Assembly: GCF_025996515.1 (NCBI RefSeq)
Contig: NZ_BLRH01000034.1
Span: 558,001 to 622,000 of the forward strand
Length of the DNA: 64,000 nt
DNA from: Rhizohabitans arisaemae
GTDB taxonomy: Bacteria; Actinomycetota; Actinomycetes; Streptosporangiales; Streptosporangiaceae
Direction of reading: 5' to 3'
This document shows, piece after piece, positions 7,834 through 15,028 of this stretch. Both the position numbers and the translations under genes were made by a program. Each line of letters begins with the position of its first letter. Position 1 is the stretch's first letter. The notes beneath the pieces were generated by a model. The model had not been told where the DNA came from. It ran no database searches and worked only from the letters and a program-made list of their open reading frames with translations.

Positions 7834-8994
7834 ATGCGTGTTCTCATAGTGGGGGCGGGGATTGCCGGGCTTGCGGCGGCCAAGGGGTTTCTCGCCGCAG
7901 GACACGAGGTGACCGTGCTCGAACGGGCGCCCGCCCTGCGGGAGACCGGCTGCGCGATCGTGCTCTGGAGCAACGGCACGACGGTGCTGGGCGATCTCGG
8001 CGTGCGGATGGACGGCGCGGGGCGGCGCATCGACGCCTTCGAGGTCCGCAGTGCCGGGGGACGCCGGATGGTGACGATGGACACCGGACGGATGGCGGCC
8101 CGGTTCGGCGCGCCGATGGTGGTGATCCCTCGCTACGTGCTGATCGCCCGGCTCGCCGAGGGACTGCCGGAGGAGATCTTCCGCTTCGGCGCCCGCTTCA
8201 CCCGTCTCCACGACGACGGCCGAGGGGTGCGGGTGGAGACCGAGGACGGCACCGAGTACTCGGGCGACCTGCTGGTCGGCGCCGACGGCGTGAACTCCCC
8301 GGTAAGCGCGGCCCTCTTCGGCCCCGGATCGGGCACCCGGGGCACAGCCGCCCCGCCGACCGGCGTGGCCACCTGGCAGGGCCTGGTCCCCGCGCCCTTC
8401 GACCTCGGCTCCCGCGCCCTGTTGTTCCTCGGGCGCCTGGGGGGTTTCGGGATGGCCTCCGCGGGCGACGGCCTGCTGCAGTGGCTCATCGACTTCCGCC
8501 CGCGGCCGGGTGACGACCTCGCCTCCCCGGACCGTGCGCTGGCCGCCCTCCGGGCACGGTACGGCGGGTGGGCGTCGCCCATCCCCGAGTTGCTTGCGGC
8601 GCTGACGGAGAAGGACGTCGGGTTCTTTCCGCACCACCGGCACCCCGCGCCGCTCCGCTGGGGCCGGGGCCGGTGCACCCTGATCGGCGACGCGGCGCAC
8701 GCGATGCCCCCCATGCTGGCCCAAGGCGCCGGTCAGGCCCTTGAGGACGTCGGGGCACTGCTGCGTGCCCTGGCGGGCAATGCGGATCCGGCCGCGGCGC
8801 TGCGCGCGTACGCGAAGAGCCGCGGGCGCCAGGCCGCACTGGCCTCCGCCGTGGCCGTCCGGGGCATCGCGACCTCCGGGCCGCGGGCCCTGTTCCAGAG
8901 CGAAGGCCTCCTGCGCGCCGCCCCTCCCCTGCCCGGCCGCCTGGCGACCTGGCTGGTCGGAAACTTGATAAAAGGGGTCAGCGACCGGCTTTGA
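7834..8994 (+). CDS. FAD-dependent aromatic-type monooxygenase
   Basis: A 386-residue class A flavoprotein monooxygenase (PHBH fold). The FAD-binding GAGIAG lies at residues 7-12, the DG motif is LVGADGVNS, and the second FAD motif is TLIGDAAHAMPPMLAQGAGQ. Such enzymes hydroxylate or oxidise small aromatic or heterocyclic compounds with NAD(P)H; the substrate cannot be told. The family usually sits next to a TetR or MarR repressor, and here only a TetR C-terminal fragment remains nearby (9184-9590). Both flanks are gene scars, so the enzyme may now be deregulated. Confidence 0.88.
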   Translation: MRVLIVGAGIAGLAAAKGFLAAGHEVTVLERAPALRETGCAIVLWSNGTTVLGDLGVRMDGAGRRIDAFEVRSAGGRRMVTMDTGRMAARFGAPMVVIPRYVLIARLAEGLPEEIFRFGARFTRLHDDGRGVRVETEDGTEYSGDLLVGADGVNSPVSAALFGPGSGTRGTAAPPTGVATWQGLVPAPFDLGSRALLFLGRLGGFGMASAGDGLLQWLIDFRPRPGDDLASPDRALAALRARYGGWASPIPELLAALTEKDVGFFPHHRHPAPLRWGRGRCTLIGDAAHAMPPMLAQGAGQALEDVGALLRALAGNADPAAALRAYAKSRGRQAALASAVAVRGIATSGPRALFQSEGLLRAAPPLPGRLATWLVGNLIKGVSDRL

Positions 8995-9009
8995 GCCCGC
9001 CCTCCCCGT

Positions 9010-9176
9010 GAGAGGCTCCGGCCGATGAGCACCTTGGCCAGGGCTTCGCCCACGTCGGCCGCGCGTGCGGGGTCGTCCATGAGCATCCGCCGGCGCACCC
9101 GCACCACGCTCGCCGCGGCCTCCGCGGCCGCCGGGTACGGCTCGGTCTTCGCCCCGGCACCGGTGAGCGCGGCGAC
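9010..9176 (-). pseudogene. Duplicated C-terminal tail of a DegT aminotransferase
   Basis: The minus-strand reading VAALTGAGAKTEPYPAA ... MLMDDPARAADVGEALAKVL is a diverged copy of the last 55 or so residues of the intact aminotransferase at 9587-10747 (MAALTGAGARAEPCPAA ... MLMDDPARASDVSRALAKVL). The nucleotide match is roughly four in five bases by eye, so it is not a fresh duplication. It has no start or catalytic part and lies between the monooxygenase stop and a TetR fragment. Confidence 0.75.
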
Positions 9177-9183
9177 GGTCCGG

Positions 9184-9590
9184 TCAGCACGGTTGGCGCA
9201 GTCCGGCGACGAGGAGCTCGACCAGTTGACGTGCGTCATAGCGGGGGTCGCTGTCGGCGCCTATGCAGAGGTTTCCGACGCCGCGCATGAGTTGGTAGGC
9301 GTTGAGGCCGGCGCGGATCTCACCGGAGGCGGCGGCGGCGTCGAGGAGCTGGGTGCACACCGGCAGGAGGCGGTCGAGAAAGTAGGCGTGCAGCGTTTCG
9401 AAGCCGCCGTTGTCGGTCTGCAGTGCGGCCGCGAGGCCGTGCTTGGTGACCAGGAAGTCGACGAAGAGGTCGATCCACCGTCCCAGTGCGGCGTGCGGAG
9501 TCGGGCCGGCCGCCAGGAGGGTTGGACCGGCCTCGGCGCAGGCGTCGACCTGGTGGCGATAGACGGCGATTACGACGTGCGCGCCGTCAC
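9184..9590 (-). pseudogene. TetR-family regulator, C-terminal ligand domain only
   Basis: An open minus-strand frame reads VIAVYRHQVDACAEAG, then HAALGRWIDLFVDFLVTKHG, GGFETLHAYFLDRLL and GEIRAGLNAYQLMRGVGNLC, ending at a TGA at 9184-9186. This is the helical C-terminal domain of TetR repressors of the type paired with flavoprotein or SDR genes. The DNA-binding N-terminus is absent: the frame begins abruptly at the end of the intact DegT gene near 9590. It is flanked on both sides by DegT tails, pointing to a rearrangement that cut the regulator. It was likely once the repressor of the FAD monooxygenase (inference). Confidence 0.65.
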
Positions 9591-10747
9591 CGGGCGGCGC
9601 TGCGTCCCGCCAGGACCTTGGCCAGCGCCCGGCTCACGTCGGACGCACGGGCGGGATCGTCCATGAGCATCTGCTGGCGGACCCACACCACGCTCCGCGA
9701 AGCCTCCTCAGCCGCCGGGCACGGCTCGGCCCTCGCCCCGGCACCGGTGAGCGCGGCCATGGTGCCGAGCGGCGGGTAGCCGCCCTCCAGAGGCACGCCC
9801 TCGGCCGCCATCGCCGTCAGCAGGAACTCCCGCTCGACCGGGGCCTCCACCCGCAGCATCAGCAGGTGCCGCGAGTCACGGGTCGTACCTGTGGGCTGCG
9901 GCACCACGCTCACCGGCAGGTCACCGAGGTCGAGCGCGGCGACGAAGGCCTCGCGCCGGGCGATCTCCTTCTCCAGCCGGTCCAGCCACGGCAGCAGCAG
10001 CGCCGCCTGGATGTCGGTCATCCGCAGGTTCCAGCCGACCTCGGGGTGCCCGTACCAGGCGCCGCCCAGCCGTCTGCCCAGGTTGCAGGCCGACCAGACG
10101 GCGCCGTGCACGGCCTGATCGGCACACACGATCACACCGCCTTCGCCCGCGGTCATCGCCTTGCTCGCCTGGAAGCTGAACACCCCGGCGTCGCCGAGGC
10201 CTCCGACGGGCCGACCGCGGTAGGCGGCCCCGTGGGCTTGGGCGGCGTCTTCGACGACCTTCAGGCCGTGCCGGGCGGCGACGGCGGTGAGCGGGTCCAT
10301 GTCCACCGGGCTGCCGGCCAGGTGTACCGGCATGACCGCCGCGGTCCGCCCCGTGATCGCCGCCTCGACCGCCCGCGCGGACAGGTGCAGGTCCCCCGGG
10401 TCGACGTCCACGATCACCGGAACGGCCCCGGCGAGCAGCACGGAGGTGGCCGAGGCGACGAAGGTGTACGCGGGGACGATCACTTCGTCGCCGGGTCCCA
10501 CCCCCAGCCCGCGGAGGGCGGCGAACAGGCCGAGCGTGGCGTTGGCGACGGTGACGCCGTACGGGACGCCGGACCGGCGGGCGAACTCCTCGGCCAGTTC
10601 CGCGCAGCGTGTGCCCTGGGTGGCGCCCCACAGGCCGCTCTCCAGGACCTCGGTGACGAGTTTGCGCTGGGCGTCCGACAGCGGTGGCGGCCAGGAGGGC
10701 CAGGGATCGGTGCGTACGGGGGTGCCCCCGTCGACGGCGAGCTTCAT
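9587..10747 (-). CDS. DegT/DnrJ/EryC1 family PLP aminotransferase
   Basis: A 386-residue PLP enzyme of the sugar/cyclitol aminotransferase family. The PLP-contacting VEDAAQAHGA has Asp167, and the Schiff-base lysine is K196 in FSFQASKAMTAGEGG. The ATG at 10747 is chosen for GGAGG 9 nt upstream and for the family-typical MKLAVDGGTPVRT start; the open frame runs far upstream through the amidohydrolase in another frame. It overlaps the amidohydrolase gene at 10744 by 4 bp. With a second DegT enzyme at 19096 and a sugar transporter in the same regulon, it probably deaminates or transaminates a sugar- or cyclitol-like intermediate (inference). Confidence 0.88.
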   Translation of the reverse strand: MKLAVDGGTPVRTDPWPSWPPPLSDAQRKLVTEVLESGLWGATQGTRCAELAEEFARRSGVPYGVTVANATLGLFAALRGLGVGPGDEVIVPAYTFVASATSVLLAGAVPVIVDVDPGDLHLSARAVEAAITGRTAAVMPVHLAGSPVDMDPLTAVAARHGLKVVEDAAQAHGAAYRGRPVGGLGDAGVFSFQASKAMTAGEGGVIVCADQAVHGAVWSACNLGRRLGGAWYGHPEVGWNLRMTDIQAALLLPWLDRLEKEIARREAFVAALDLGDLPVSVVPQPTGTTRDSRHLLMLRVEAPVEREFLLTAMAAEGVPLEGGYPPLGTMAALTGAGARAEPCPAAEEASRSVVWVRQQMLMDDPARASDVSRALAKVLAGRSAAR

Positions 10748-11490
10748 AGGGGTGTTCCTCCGGGATTGCGGGCGAGGCGGGGGCCGAGGACACGGGCGAG
10801 GTTGCCCCCCTGGATGAGGGCCCGATCGGGTTCGGCGAGCGGGGCCAGCGCGACCCGGCCGAAGCCGATGCGCTGGTCCAGGAAGCAGGCGTCGCTGCCG
10901 AACACCACCCGCTCGGGACCCGCGAGGGCGGCGAGACGGGCGATCCACCTGCCGGTCATCTTGGATCCGCAGACCTCCAGCAGGACAGACGGGTGCTCGG
11001 CCACGGCCTCGGCGGCGCGGCGGAAGCCGTACGGCCAGAGCCCGGTGTGTCCCATGAGCAGTGGGACCTGCGGATGGCGGGCCGCGACGACGGCGAATTG
11101 CTCCGGTGAGCTCCACGGCGAGTCGGTCTGGCCGTGCGCGAGCACGGGCAGGCCCAGCTTCCACACCGGCTCGTACAGCGGGTCGTCCAGGCGGCACAGG
11201 TGCACGTCTGGATGGAGTTTGACGCCCCAGACGCCCGGACCGTCGGTCGGCGGGGTGCGATGGTGGGGGTTGTAGACCTGCCAGACGCCGAACCTGCCGG
11301 GGTGGGCGGCGGCGACCGCGAGGGCACGGCGGTTGCCTTCGACGGCGTCGGGCCCGAGGCCGAGCAGATGGCTGATGCCGGTGGCGGCGATGCCGGTGGA
11401 GTCCATGGTGGCGATCAGGCCCTCGGCGGAGGGATCGGGGATGAGGAAGTCGGGCCAGCTGCCGATGTGGCCGTGCGCGTCGAGGATCAC
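10744..11490 (-). CDS. Amidohydrolase-related TIM-barrel enzyme, metal site intact
   Basis: A 248-residue member of the amidohydrolase-2 (ACMSD-like) superfamily. The expected metal/catalytic positions are present: HxH at residues 6 and 8 (LDAHGH), H93 in VKLHPD, H119 in LAHG, H148 in MGHTG and D200 in VFGSDA. It is short for the family, with few insertions. It overlaps both the downstream aminotransferase and the upstream degenerate paralogue by 4 bp, so the three genes form one operon. It likely hydrolyses or decarboxylates a carbonyl, lactone or amide intermediate; the reaction is unknown. Confidence 0.82.
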   Translation of the reverse strand: MILDAHGHIGSWPDFLIPDPSAEGLIATMDSTGIAATGISHLLGLGPDAVEGNRRALAVAAAHPGRFGVWQVYNPHHRTPPTDGPGVWGVKLHPDVHLCRLDDPLYEPVWKLGLPVLAHGQTDSPWSSPEQFAVVAARHPQVPLLMGHTGLWPYGFRRAAEAVAEHPSVLLEVCGSKMTGRWIARLAALAGPERVVFGSDACFLDQRIGFGRVALAPLAEPDRALIQGGNLARVLGPRLARNPGGTPL

Positions 11491-12197
11491 AGCAGTCCCT
11501 CCAGCGATCCGGCGGCGATCAGATCGACCTCGTCCTGGCCGAGGGAGAGATGGTCAAGCAGGTAGCGCGGGCCGCAGTCGTCGACGAGTGGTGCCCCGGT
11601 GCCGAACACCAGGCGGGACGCGCCGAACCGCTCGGCAAGCCACTCCACGCCGCCCTGGGTGTTGACGGTGCCGATCTCCAGCCACAGACCGGGGATCTCG
11701 GTCATCAGCTCGGCGATCGCGCGCAGACGCCTGTACCCGGGGTTCAGCAGCAGGATGCGCAGGTCCGGCAGGCTCCGGGCGAGGGTGAGCAGCCCGCCCG
11801 GCGAGGTCTCCTCGAAATCGATCGCGACGGGCAGGCCGAGCACGGCCAACCAGCGCAGCGAGACCGGGCCGGTCAGCTCCCAGCGGTGGCGTTCGGGACA
11901 GAGCCGGACCAGGCGCACGCCCCAGTCCCGCACCTCATCCGGGCTCGCGGGAGCGCAGGCCCCCGGGACGCCCGGCACCACCACGGGCACCGGGACCAGG
12001 CGGGGGTCGCCGAGCTTCAGCAGCGCTTCGTTGCCCGCCTGCGGGTCGGCGTAGAGGCTGAGGGTGTGCGTCACGTACGCCCGCTCTACGCCCAGCCGGT
12101 CCAGCTCGGCCCGGGGGTCTTCGGGGAAGTCGTCGAACGGCACCGGCCCGACAAGCCGGTGCGCGTCGGCAATCCTGCTCGGCTTATATTTCGGCAC
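11487..12197 (-). CDS. Degenerate amidohydrolase-like protein (metal ligands lost)
   Basis: About 236 residues with the same fold pattern as its neighbour but lacking the metal site. HxH is reduced to AHRL, the strand-5 His is replaced (AIDFEE), the strand-6 His by LLLNPG, and the strand-8 Asp by Gly (VFGTGAP). It is probably a non-catalytic partner of the intact enzyme encoded next (inference). Start choice: a TTG at 12215 lies inside the promoter, whereas the GTG at 12197 lies 7 bp after the -10 element at 12205-12210 and would give a leaderless mRNA starting within the operator. First gene of the operon with 10744 and 9587. Confidence 0.72.
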   Translation of the reverse strand: MPKYKPSRIADAHRLVGPVPFDDFPEDPRAELDRLGVERAYVTHTLSLYADPQAGNEALLKLGDPRLVPVPVVVPGVPGACAPASPDEVRDWGVRLVRLCPERHRWELTGPVSLRWLAVLGLPVAIDFEETSPGGLLTLARSLPDLRILLLNPGYRRLRAIAELMTEIPGLWLEIGTVNTQGGVEWLAERFGASRLVFGTGAPLVDDCGPRYLLDHLSLGQDEVDLIAAGSLEGLL

Positions 12198-12234
12198 AGA
12201 CCGAAATTTAGTCAAGAGCCAAAGTAGGCGTCAA
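12192..12234 (-). promoter_or_regulatory. Regulon promoter and operator 1 (leftward)
   Basis: On the minus strand, TTGACG (12234-12229), an 18-bp spacer and TAAATT (12210-12205) form a good promoter. It is followed 1 bp later by the operator at 12203-12192 (plus-strand CGGCA-CA-GACCG, inside longer arms TTTCGG/CCGAAA). The same layout recurs at 19.1, 20.3 and 23.7 kb. The operator covers the start-site region, as expected for repression. Confidence 0.7.
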
Positions 12235-12249
12235 GGGAGCGGCAAGCCC

Positions 12250-12279
12250 TTGTGGTTGCCTGGATCCAGCAATTATGGT
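12250..12279 (+). promoter_or_regulatory. Rightward promoter with central palindrome
   Basis: TTGTGG (12250-12255), an 18-bp spacer and TATGGT (12274-12279) are placed to drive the rightward amidohydrolase pair. The spacer contains the perfect palindrome CTGGATCCAG (12260-12269), which differs from the CGGTC-type operator, so a second regulator or a weaker site is possible. Confidence 0.4.
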
Positions 12280-12310
12280 CATGGCCGGTATCTCAAGGGA
12301 AGGCTTACGC

Positions 12311-13063
12311 ATGACGCCCTTCGACACCCGGCACCTGATCGGCGACCTGGTGGTGACACTCGACGTGGACGTCCTTGCCGGAGCCTATCCGGACCGTGAC
12401 CTCCCTCCGGACCCCGCGCCGGTCGTCCTGGCCCGGCACGGCGTCGCCGCGGCCGCGACGGCGGGCCTGCGCGCCGCGCTCTTCGACATGGTCTCGGGCA
12501 ACGACGAGGTCCTGGCCTCGGCGCCCGGGAATTGGGTGGCGGTGGTACCCGTCGGAAGCCTTGACCTGCGCGACCCCCTGGGTGCGGTACGCGAGATGGA
12601 ACGCCTGGCCGCCCTGGGCGTACGGGGGGTCCGCCTCTTCCCCGACGAACAGGGCGTCGAAGCGGACTTCCCCTCGGTCCGCCACGTGGCCCGGCGGGCC
12701 GCCGTACTCGGCCTGACCGTGCTCACCGGAGGTGACGTACGCCGCTTCTGGCGGCCGTTCACCGGCCTCGGCCTGCGGGTCGTCTTCCTGGACACCCACT
12801 TCTACCACCTCGGCGACTTCCTGGTGGCGGCCGCCGACGAGCCCGGCTTCCACACCTCGACCCGGCTGCTCAACTCCCCCGACGCGCTGGAGACCGCGGT
12901 CGGCGAGATCGGCCCCGAACGCCTGCTCTTCGGTTCCCGCTCCCCGTACTACGAGCCGCTCGTCCCCCTGCTGCGCCTGGCCACCGGCGGCCTGAAGCCC
13001 GACGAGACGGCGCTGGTCGCCGGAGGCAACGCCCGCCGCCTGCTCCTCGGAGAACCCGCATGA
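12311..13063 (+). CDS. Degenerate amidohydrolase-like protein (second copy type)
   Basis: A 250-residue TIM-barrel-like protein related to the amidohydrolase neighbours: the VRGVRLFPDE strand and the LLFGSRSP strand-8 motif are recognisable. The metal ligands are gone: there is no HxH near the N-terminus (LIGDLVV instead), no strand-5 His (VLTGGDV) and Arg replaces the strand-8 Asp. The start at 12311 follows AAGGGAAGG at 7 nt. It overlaps the intact enzyme at 13060 by 4 bp, mirroring the leftward pair 11487/10744. It is likely a structural or regulatory partner rather than an enzyme (inference). Confidence 0.7.
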   Translation: MTPFDTRHLIGDLVVTLDVDVLAGAYPDRDLPPDPAPVVLARHGVAAAATAGLRAALFDMVSGNDEVLASAPGNWVAVVPVGSLDLRDPLGAVREMERLAALGVRGVRLFPDEQGVEADFPSVRHVARRAAVLGLTVLTGGDVRRFWRPFTGLGLRVVFLDTHFYHLGDFLVAAADEPGFHTSTRLLNSPDALETAVGEIGPERLLFGSRSPYYEPLVPLLRLATGGLKPDETALVAGGNARRLLLGEPA

Positions 13064-13797
13064 TCATCGATGTGCACGCGCACCAGGGCCCGTGGTTCTT
13101 CACCATGGACGTCGCCGCGCTGACCGTCGCCGCCATGGACCGCTACGGAATCGACCTGGCGGTCGTCTCGGGCACCGAGGCCGTGATCTACGACGCCTCG
13201 GCGGGCAACCGCTCCCTCGCCGCCTTCCTGGGCTCCGGGGCGCCCGGCTCCGAGCGGCTGTACGGGTATGTGACCGTCAATCCGCGCCGCCTGGCCGCCG
13301 CCGAACGCGACCTGGACGCCTACCTGCCCACCGGCCGGTTCGTCGGGGCGAAGATCCACACTGACTACACCGGCTCCCCGATCGGCTCCCCGTGGATGCG
13401 CGAGGCGCTGACCCTGGTGGCGGCGGCGGGCGTGCCGGCGCTGGTGCACACCTGGGGCACCTCGGTGCTCGACCTGGCCCGGGTCTGCCGGGATATCCCG
13501 GGCCTGCGCGTGATCGCCGGGCATATGGGCGCGGACGGATACCGGCACGCCGTCGAGGCCGCCCGCACCTGCGACCGCCTCTACCTGGAGCCCTGCTGGT
13601 CGCACTTCCCCGCCGGGCGCATCGCGGAGGTCGCCGCCGCCGTGGACCCGGGCCGACTGCTGTTCGGCACCGACTCCACGCTCATCGACCCGGCCTCCGC
13701 GTTCGGCTCGGTGGCGGCGGCCGGGCTGACCGGCGACGCGGCGGACCGTCTGGCCTGGCGTAACGCCGCCGACCTCTTCCGCCTGCCGATCGGCTGA
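13060..13797 (+). CDS. Amidohydrolase-related TIM-barrel enzyme, metal site intact
   Basis: A 245-residue amidohydrolase-2 superfamily protein. All expected ligand positions are present: H6 and H8 (IDVHAH), H100 in AKIHTD, H130 in LVHTWG, H155 in AGHMG and D205 in LFGTDS. Its ATG overlaps the stop of the degenerate partner gene (ATGA), so production is coupled. Together with 10744/11487 it gives the locus two catalytic-plus-degenerate pairs transcribed away from a common centre. Confidence 0.82.
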   Translation: MIIDVHAHQGPWFFTMDVAALTVAAMDRYGIDLAVVSGTEAVIYDASAGNRSLAAFLGSGAPGSERLYGYVTVNPRRLAAAERDLDAYLPTGRFVGAKIHTDYTGSPIGSPWMREALTLVAAAGVPALVHTWGTSVLDLARVCRDIPGLRVIAGHMGADGYRHAVEAARTCDRLYLEPCWSHFPAGRIAEVAAAVDPGRLLFGTDSTLIDPASAFGSVAAAGLTGDAADRLAWRNAADLFRLPIG

Positions 13798-13920
13798 ACG
13801 ACTCCGGCCGTGCCAAGAAGGGTTATGTCGGGCGAAGCGGCGATCCTCATCCCCCGTGACGGGCACGGTCTTCGCCGCGACGAACGCCGCTCCCATCATC
13901 GTCGGCGGACTGGCGAGAAG

Positions 13921-14002
13921 CGTCGCTCGTGAGCGACGATTTCGCCCCCTGGCGGGAGTCCTCACTTTCGACCGTCTTTTACCGACCTGACGCGAGGACT
14001 CC
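13921..14002 (+). promoter_or_regulatory. Hairpins in the leader of the MDMPI-family gene
   Basis: CGTCGCTC (13921-13928) and GAGCGACG (13931-13938) form a tight hairpin. Further on, GGAGTCCTC (13955-13963) pairs perfectly with GAGGACTCC (13994-14002). The second arm contains the GAGG that would serve as ribosome site for the GTG at 14004, so the leader could hide the ribosome site. The first hairpin may instead end the amidohydrolase operon. Confidence 0.4.
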
Positions 14003-14003
14003 T

Positions 14004-14696
14004 GTGACCGATGAGAAGTGGCTGTCTGACAAGACCGATCCGGCGCCGAAGGCACAGGGCCGTCGCGTGGCCGGCCTCTGGCCGCTGGTGCATGCCGAGC
14101 GGGCGGCCCTGGCGGGCGACCTGGTGGATCTGGCCGACGAGCGGTGGGCGACGCCGTCGCTGTGTGCCGGGTTGACCGTGCGGGAGGTGCTGGCGCACCT
14201 CACCGCAGGGGCGAGCCTCAACGGTGTGCGGTGGCTGGCGGGGGTGATCCGCTGCCGGTTCGACTTCGACAAGCAGGTCGCCATGCGGCTGGCCGAGCAG
14301 TTGGGCACGACCGCGGCCGAGACGCATGACAGGTTCCGCCGCGTCGTCACGAGCACCACCAAACCGCCTCTCCCCGTCATCGCGATGCTGGGTGAGACGA
14401 TCGTGCACGCCGAGGACATCCGGCGACCGCTGGGCATTCGCCATGAGTACCCGATCGAGACCCTCACCCGGGTCGCCGAGTACTACCAGGGCTCGGACAT
14501 GGTCGTCGCCGCCAGGAGACGGATCGCCGGCCTGCGACTCGTCGCCGTCGACGGCCCCTTCACCACGGGCTCCGGGCCGCTGGTGTCCGGCACCACCCTG
14601 GCATTGGTGATGGCCACGACCGGACGCTCGGTGTACTGCGATCAACTTGACGGCGACGGCGCCGAAATCCTGCGCGATCGGCGCGACATGAAGTGA
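14004..14696 (+). CDS. Maleylpyruvate isomerase / DinB-like (TIGR03083) family protein
   Basis: A 230-residue protein of the mycothiol-dependent maleylpyruvate isomerase-like family common in actinomycetes: LADERWATPSLCAGLTVREV followed by LAHLT (helix with the conserved His), then LGETIVHAEDIRRPLG (second metal-site helix). The GTG at 14004 follows GAGG at 6 nt; the longer frame from 13929 crosses two hairpins. Members bind zinc and use mycothiol or act in thiol chemistry. It has no obvious tie to the flanking regulon. Confidence 0.75.
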   Translation: MTDEKWLSDKTDPAPKAQGRRVAGLWPLVHAERAALAGDLVDLADERWATPSLCAGLTVREVLAHLTAGASLNGVRWLAGVIRCRFDFDKQVAMRLAEQLGTTAAETHDRFRRVVTSTTKPPLPVIAMLGETIVHAEDIRRPLGIRHEYPIETLTRVAEYYQGSDMVVAARRRIAGLRLVAVDGPFTTGSGPLVSGTTLALVMATTGRSVYCDQLDGDGAEILRDRRDMK

Positions 14697-14769
14697 CCGG
14701 AGGTTCGAATCCAGCCCAGCCGGCTGTCCCGTTGCCTCAAGACCGGTGCCCGCTGCGGACACCGGCGCC

Positions 14770-14876
14770 GGCGACACCCACCCCTGCAGGCAGCACCACG
14801 ACAGGAACTCCCCGACCGTCCCCATGATCGCGTTCACCGCCCGCACCGACGGCACCGCCTGCGAGGTCACCTGGAC
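14770..14876 (-). pseudogene. Possible tyrosine-recombinase fragment
   Basis: The minus-strand peptide PSVRAVNAIMGTVGEFLSWC followed by CLQGWVSP resembles the core-binding (SAM-like) segment of phage-type integrases. There is no catalytic domain or start. Nearby, 14702-14712 (GGTTCGAATCC) looks like a tRNA T-loop, though the surrounding stem is imperfect. The resemblance is by eye and could be chance; the remaining bases of 14697-15028 hold no gene I can support. Confidence 0.28.
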
Positions 14877-14908
14877 CCGCCTCCGCCGATCGCAGTCTGC
14901 CCTCATCC

Positions 14909-14923
14909 GGTACGGGCTGCGCC
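14909..14923 (-). repeat. Dispersed 15-bp motif, copy at 14.9 kb
   Basis: GGTACGGGCTGCGCC is the reverse complement of GGCGCAGCCCGTACC, found again exactly at 25907-25921 and 35750-35764 (and as 12 bp at the left edge of the window). At each internal copy a partner GTACGG/CCGTAC lies tens of bases away in inverted orientation, suggesting a small palindromic element family in intergenic space. Confidence 0.45.
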
Positions 14924-15028
14924 GGATCGCCGCGCGGCGTCCGGTCCGGCGCCCGGGCACGCCGCAGGCCGCAACGCTCACGCGGCGGCCCGTACCGGCT
15001 GCGATCGTCCAGCCAAGCCGCGGACGGG

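Noticed and set aside
10287-10817. Plus-strand and alternate minus-strand frames over the DegT and amidohydrolase genes
   Set aside because: They lie wholly inside well-supported genes and read low-complexity Arg/Ala/Pro sequence.
14702-14712. A full tRNA gene
   Set aside because: Only a T-loop-like 11-mer is present; the stem is imperfect and no acceptor, D or anticodon arm was found nearby.
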